This document shows positions 59,478 through 64,000 of a DNA stretch of 64,000 nt, piece after piece. The translations under genes were made by a program, and so were the position numbers. A model generated the notes under the pieces. The model saw nothing but the letters and a program-made list of their open reading frames with translations, made no database searches and was not told the origin of the DNA. The DNA is taken from assembly GCA_949752745.1 (NCBI GenBank), contig OX457024.1, positions 53,260,510 to 53,324,509 of the forward strand, written 5' to 3'. Position 1 is the first letter of the stretch. Each line of letters starts with the position of its first letter. The stretch is from Protula sp. h YS-2021 (Eukaryota > Annelida > Polychaeta > Sabellida > Serpulidae).

Positions 59478-59772
59478 TGTTCAACAAGTTGTTCAACATG
59501 TTCAACATGTTCAACATGTTCAACTTGTTCAACATGTTCAACATACTCAACATGTTCAACATGTTCAACTTGTTCAACATGTTCAACATGTTCAACTTGT
59601 TCAACATGTTCAACATGTTCAACATGTTCAACTTGTCCAACATGTTCAACATGTTCAACATGTTCAACTTGTTCAACATGTTCAACTTGTTCAACATGTT
59701 CAACATGTTCAACAAGTTGTTCAACATGTTCAACATGTTGTTGTTCAACATGCTGTTGAACGTGTTCAACAA
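59478..59772. repeat. GTTCAACAT/GTTCAACTT 9-bp repeat
   Basis: About 30 copies of a 9-bp unit; CATGTTCAACATGTTCAAC is itself nearly palindromic. Overlapping ORFs of Asn/Met/Phe/Leu or Ser/Thr/Cys text in all frames are artefacts of the 9-bp period. Inverse at 62045-62285, with fewer copies. Confidence 0.95.
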
Positions 59773-59837
59773 GTTGTATATAAAGCTATGTTTAAAGACT
59801 TTCTCATCATTTGAATAGTGTAGGTTGAACCGAAATG

Positions 59838-59897
59838 ATGTATAAATGCAACATTTGTTCGAAATCTTACAATTGGCTGCAAAGTCGCATATGTTAA
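59838..59897 (+). pseudogene. N-terminal stub of the zinc-finger gene in left arm
   Basis: Encodes MYKCNICSKSYNWLQS, the same start as the zinc-finger gene at 61984, then diverges at 59886 where the arm homology ends and stops at 59897. It shows that the inverted arms were extended into the gene. Confidence 0.75.
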
Positions 59898-60023
59898 AGT
59901 TATTTCTAAACATTTTAGGACATAGTTTGTCCAACCTCGAGTGTGACAGCTCCCTATAGAGCATAAAAGGTACCTACCCTCAGACATAGCGCACATTCTG
60001 TATCAAGATACTGAAGAGTGAAC

Positions 60024-60122
60024 ATGTCTGCAGTGAGTGAACAACAACTACCATCTATGGCAATGCCTGCAGAAAATTTTATAGCAAAGCCTGAGACAAT
60101 ACCTAGGCAATGCCCATGGTAA
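60024..60122 (+). other. Upstream ORF or frameshifted start of the PC4-like gene
   Basis: ATG at 60024 opens a 32-codon frame that overlaps the PC4-like ORF by 13 nt in another frame. Its composition (MSAVSEQQLPSMAMPAENF) is compatible with a disordered N-terminus, so it may be the original start of the gene before a one-base slip near 60105, or a uORF. A weak CATAAAAGG box lies near 59962. Confidence 0.45.
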
Positions 60123-60553
60123 AGTCTAAGGCGAAGTCACGTCAGCAGCTTCAAAAGCGACCACATCTTAGAAAGATAAAAAGAGATGAGTTACCAGCTA
60201 TGACGCCACCGTGTAATATGCGAAAAAATACGACAGAGCCTAATATGAAGCGAGAACCGGAGCGTAAAGTTGATACCACTATGAAGAAGATGCGTGTAGA
60301 TGATTCACCGGTTATGATACCCGTTAATGGAGAAACATATATTAAATTGGTGAATTATCAACAGAAAGTGATGGTTAACATTCGTAAATATATTACGAAT
60401 CATGCATCTGGGAGGTTATATCCTAACAAGAAGGGAATTTTGTTGTCATTGAAAGACTGGCACATATTGAAGAAGCAAATGACGTCAGTGGATCTCATGC
60501 TTCAGAAAATGGATCTGTATAAATGCAGTGACTGTCAGAAGATGGTTGAGTAG
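60110..60553 (+). CDS. PC4/p15-like protein of element B
   Basis: 147 aa. A basic, disordered N-terminal ~75 residues (KSKAKSRQQLQKRPHLRKIK) precedes a PC4-like core: YIKLVNYQQKVMVNIRKYIT, then PNKKGILLSLKDWHILKKQM, closely parallel to the Polinton protein at 24280. The end has a CSDCQK pair. As a PC4 relative it should bind ssDNA or act with RNA polymerase II. In element B it is one of only two genes and could act on its own arms or on a partner Polinton (inference). Confidence 0.85.
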   Translation: MPMVKSKAKSRQQLQKRPHLRKIKRDELPAMTPPCNMRKNTTEPNMKREPERKVDTTMKKMRVDDSPVMIPVNGETYIKLVNYQQKVMVNIRKYITNHASGRLYPNKKGILLSLKDWHILKKQMTSVDLMLQKMDLYKCSDCQKMVE

Positions 60554-61255
60554 ACAGCGAGATGACTGTATACAGTTTTAACAGCATGACGAGCTTAGTG
60601 AATGCTTTGATTTCATCACAGTGCAGAAGATTGGAGCGAAGGTTTTGAAGCTTGACAAGAACTTAGCTTTGACTCATATGAACATGTACATTTGATATGT
60701 AGTTCAAATTAAATTGTCTTCATATGTAGACTATGAAATTAACATCTATGTTCATGTGAAGTCAGTTGTTATAAAATTTTAAGTTAAGTTCTTCTGCACA
60801 TGTATTAACATAATATGTATTTGAAATAGTTTTGTTTTTATCATAATTGTACATAGTTGTAATGTTAAAAAAAAACACATATGATGCTTTTCAACTTTTT
60901 ATTTTTCTCATACAATACTTGGATATAATACATAATAAAACAATACTTGGATATAATACATAATAAAACAATACTTGGATATAATACATAATAAAACAAT
61001 ACTTGAATATAATACATAATAATACAATTCTTGAATATAATAAATTATAATACAATTCTTGAATATAATACATAATAATGCAAAATTAACTATAATACCC
61101 AATATATGATATATGGTTTAAGGGTCAATTAAAACCGTGTCAGGAACCTTACAACTTTATATGTTGCAAAGCAAGACATATATTACACAACGCTTAAGTT
61201 AATGAAATATTACAACATTTATAAAGTCTTTATTATAAAGTTTAGTCAAATAAGT
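60554..61255. other. AT-rich spacer between the two element B genes
   Basis: Convergent 3' region. It holds about six copies of a 30-bp unit (ACTTGGATATAATACATAAT) at 60908-61080. No gene; ORFs through the repeats are artefacts. Confidence 0.7.
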
Positions 61256-61984
61256 CTATTTTTCTGCATCTGTTTCACTCTGTTCACTGTCCATGCCACT
61301 TTCTTCGTCACTGCTACCATCCTCCTCCATATCTAGTAGTTCTTTAAAGAATGCATTGTTTTTCCTTATAGCCGCCTTTAATGCCTTTGAATACTTATAA
61401 TGTTTTTCATCAACAAAGTAAGTAAAGTCCTCTAAAATCTTTTGATAATGTTTGCTTTGTTGTAGACGCTGGGTATAGGTGAACAGTCTCATAAACAGTT
61501 GTTTTAGTCCATGCTTATAAATGGGTCGAAGGTCATAACTTGCTATTTCACTCGCATCTTCAAGTACTTGTTCTTCGTATTCTGAAACCTTTTCTTGAAA
61601 TATCTTATCATAGTCATCGTAGACGTCTTGAACCATATCATGCCAAACAGAGTCTAATTCTGACTCACTTTCAGAGTCTGTTTCTGACTCACTTTCAGAA
61701 CTTCTGTCATCAGCATCCTCACCACACTGCTCCATATGTTTGAGCAAAGCTTCTTCGCTGTTGTACAATGCACCACATTCTGCACAAGCATGTGCATTCT
61801 TTTCAGCTATGTTGACGCTTTGACTTTCCATAGAAGACTCATCTAAAGTTTCCGTGAAAGGTAGTTTTACAGGGTTTTCCATATCCGATTCTTCATCCAC
61901 TTCTGAAGCGTGAGCAACCTTTAAGTGTCTTTTAAGACTTTGCGGCCAATTGTAAGATTTCGAACAAATGTTGCATTTATACAT
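61256..61984 (-). CDS. C2H2 zinc-finger protein of element B
   Basis: 242 aa. Finger 1 is YKCNICSKSYNWPQSLKRHLKVAH (classical C2H2; residues ~2-25). Finger 2 is CAECGALYNSEEALLKHMEQC (~67-87, C2HC form). An acidic Ser/Glu/Asp run follows (~90-115), then a helical domain (~120-225) with YSKALKAAIRKNNAFFKELL, and an acidic tail. No catalytic motif of a recombinase or polymerase was seen. The first codons lie in the right arm, and the left arm carries a stub of the same start. Its promoter must therefore lie in the arm. Likely a DNA-binding regulator (inference). Confidence 0.75.
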   Translation of the reverse strand: MYKCNICSKSYNWPQSLKRHLKVAHASEVDEESDMENPVKLPFTETLDESSMESQSVNIAEKNAHACAECGALYNSEEALLKHMEQCGEDADDRSSESESETDSESESELDSVWHDMVQDVYDDYDKIFQEKVSEYEEQVLEDASEIASYDLRPIYKHGLKQLFMRLFTYTQRLQQSKHYQKILEDFTYFVDEKHYKYSKALKAAIRKNNAFFKELLDMEEDGSSDEESGMDSEQSETDAEK

Positions 61985-64000
61985 CCTTTCGGTTCAACCT
62001 ACACTATTCAAATGATGAGAAAGTCTTTAAACATAGCTTTATATACAACTTGTTGAACATGTTCAACAACATGTTGAACAACAACATGTTGAACATGTTG
62101 AACAACTTGTTGAACATGTTGAACATGTTGAACAAGTTGAACATGTTGAACATGTTGAACATGTTGAACATGTTGGACAAGTTGAACATGTTGAACAAGT
62201 TGAACATGTTGAACAAGTTGAACAAGTTGAACATGTTGAACATGTTGAACATGTTGAACATGTTGAACAACTTGTTGAACAATACCACGACGTTATATCT
62301 TTCAAAAATTATTCGAACACGTGTTTTGAATGGGCTTGCCATTCGAACACGTCTTTAAAATGGGCTTGCCATTCGAACACGTCTTTGAAATGGGCTTGCC
62401 ATTCGAACACGTCTTTTGAATGGGCGCAGTTTTCCTACATAACTATCCACATTTTCACTTTTCATTTTCCAACAATCAACCAATCAACCAAGTGGTAGAA
62501 TCGTCTGAAACGTGTAAAAAACTAAATTTGTTAAAGTTGGTTTAGAACCCTGATTTTTACCTTACTACACCATGGTAAAATGTTCAAACTTATTTTATAC
62601 ATCATATGTTATCAAAAAACAAAATTTGTTAAAGTTGGTCTAGAACCCCTATTTTTACCTTACTACACCATGGTAAAATGTTCAAACTTATTTTATACAT
62701 CATATGTTGTCAAAAAACAAAATTTGTTCAAGTTGGTCTAGAACCACCATTTTTACCCTACTACACCATGGTTAAATGTTCAAACTTATTTTATACATCA
62801 TATTTTGTCAAAAAGCAAAATTTGTTAAAGTTGGTCTAGAACCACCATTTTTCCACTACTATGACTTTAGAATATTTAAATAAGTAGCATGCTAAAATGT
62901 TCAAACTTATTTTATATATCATATGGTGTTAAAAATTAAATTTGTTAAAGGTGGTCTAGAACCACCATTTTTCCACTACTATAACTTTAGAACATTCAAA
63001 TAAGTAGCATGCTAAAATTTTCAAACTTATTTTATATATTATATGTTATCAAAAAACTACATTTGTTAAATGTGTTTTAGAAGCGTCATTTTCCAACTAC
63101 TATAACTTAAAACATAACATTGGACTTAACGTAGGGAAAATCCTATTCCCACGCTCTGAACGAGTACACTCTGAAATTTATTGATCGTTCCCACGGTCTA
63201 GGCCTTTGATGTTTTCAAATTTATCGATCGTTCCCACGGTCTGAACGAGTGCACTCTGAAATTATCGATCGCTTTTCCCCCACACTCTGTACGAGTGCAC
63301 TCTGAAATTATCGATCGGTTTTCCCCCACACTCTGTACGAGTGCACTCTAAAATTTCTCAGTCGGTTTTCCCCCCACACTCTGTACTTATTCTTATGCTA
63401 TGTGTGGTTATTGCAATGGGAAACCATTGAAATATGACTAATTAAATATTATCATAATAATAATAATAATAATAATAAAAGTCACAGAGTCACATAATGT
63501 CACAGAGTCACATGATGTCACAGTCACATGTTGTCACATAATGTCACAGAGTCCGAAAAGTGAACAAAAAACAAAAAACCAAAAAAAAAAGTTTTGCCCT
63601 GATGGGGGATCGATCCCGGGACTCTCAGTTTGCTAGCCATTTGCTCTGCCAAGTGAGCTATCGCCGCTTGTCTGTTGATCGATCTGATAATGACATACAT
63701 ACGTTAGACTAATTATGTTCACATAGCAATTACATAGTCATATAGCTATATGATGTTACATAGTCACAAAGTGTCACATAGTGTTACATTATGTTACACA
63801 GTGTTACATAGTGTTACATAGTGTCACATAATGTTACATAGTGTAAAAGTGGTACATAGTGTCACATAGTGTTACATAGTGTAAAAAAAAAAAAAAAAAA
63901 AACTTACCACGACTGTTTTGCCAATTCGTCTCCAATCTTTCACTTCCTTTCCAAAGAATAACCAATCGTTCACTTTCCTTTTCCAAAGAATAACTAATGT
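61936..64000. repeat. Element B right arm (inverse of 57703-59886)
   Basis: Reverse-complement copy of the left arm in the same block order: 9-bp repeats, 30-bp repeats, the AGAATCGTCTGAAACG motif, AT-rich repeats, 50-bp repeats, ATT run, tRNA-like segment 2 (63595-63668), ACACTATGTA array, and ACTTACCACGACTG. It is ~120 bp shorter than its partner, mainly from fewer tandem units. Confidence 0.93.

Larger units (their letters stand above)
56906..64000. mobile_element. Element B: short Polinton-type element with giant inverted arms (right end outside window)
   Basis: The left end AGTAGTTGAG matches the AGTAG start of the intact Polinton and is followed by TGACGTCA palindromes. It interrupts a recombinase gene exactly at the AGTAG. 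The left arm runs 56906-59886 and its inverse runs from 61936 past the window edge (64000 pairs with about 57703). The loop of 2049 bp holds a PC4-like gene and most of a C2H2 zinc-finger gene. No polymerase, integrase or capsid gene is present in view. By symmetry the other end should lie ~0.8 kb beyond the window, followed by GTGCTT if a 6-bp duplication was made (inference). Confidence 0.8.

Noticed and set aside
59401..59964. Asn/Met/Leu, Phe/Asn/Met and Ser/Thr/Cys repeat proteins (also 62004-62358)
   Set aside because: All frames of a 9-bp repeat are open, giving three different low-complexity peptides. Artefact of period.

Overview
The window reads as nuclear DNA of an aquatic invertebrate, most likely a mollusc or similar lophotrochozoan (inference). 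The support is an intron-split heparanase-like gene with in-phase GT-AG junctions, abundant AT-rich MITEs and microsatellites, a Tc1-type relic, two DIRS retrotransposons, and three Polinton/Maverick-type elements (endogenous adintovirus-like DNA transposons). There is no bacterial gene layout.

Layout: 1-1388 is the truncated end of a decayed Polinton (copy A) with a broken polymerase gene. 1765-2530 is a purine-rich satellite. 4069-8192 (minus) holds three exons of a GH79/heparanase-like gene that continues to lower coordinates. 7145-13000 is packed with a palindromic MITE family and tandem repeats. 14385-15850 is a dead Tc1/mariner element. 18467-35470 is a complete 17,004-bp Polinton with 6-bp target duplications (CACAAA) and intact genes. 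35477-40618 is repeat-rich intergenic DNA. 40619-about 45950 (minus) is a decayed DIRS element. 46215-48120 and 56180-56905 (plus) are two halves of an old Ngaro/PAT-like tyrosine-recombinase retroelement, split by a near-intact 8-kb DIRS element (48123-56179, minus). From 56906 to the window end lies a second kind of Polinton-type element, called element B here. Its inverted arms are 2-3 kb long and its loop, about 2 kb, carries only a PC4-like gene and a C2H2 zinc-finger gene.

The intact Polinton has two converging gene blocks. The plus block has protein-primed DNA polymerase B, then a PC4/p15-like gene and three or four small genes that look like diverged relatives of it. The minus block has a TIR-proximal accessory set (two probable paralogues, a two-part PC4-like/zinc protein, a small membrane ORF, a NADAR-family protein, a Cys-rich protein). 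It is followed by nine tightly packed genes: integrase with chromodomain, packaging ATPase, two basic proteins, a lipidation-type mini protein, penton-like capsid protein, pVI-like protein, double-jelly-roll major capsid protein and adenain-like protease. Spacing in those nine is overlap or at most 8 nt, often ATGA, behind one visible TATA box.

The most notable candidate for something undescribed is element B. It has Polinton-type ends (AGTAG, CRE palindromes), shares a 16-bp motif with the intact Polinton's terminal repeat array, and carries a PC4-like gene related to the Polinton's, yet has no polymerase, integrase or capsid gene in view. It may be a gene-bearing satellite of Polintons. The PC4-like gene family and the NADAR gene inside the intact element are the next most interesting points.
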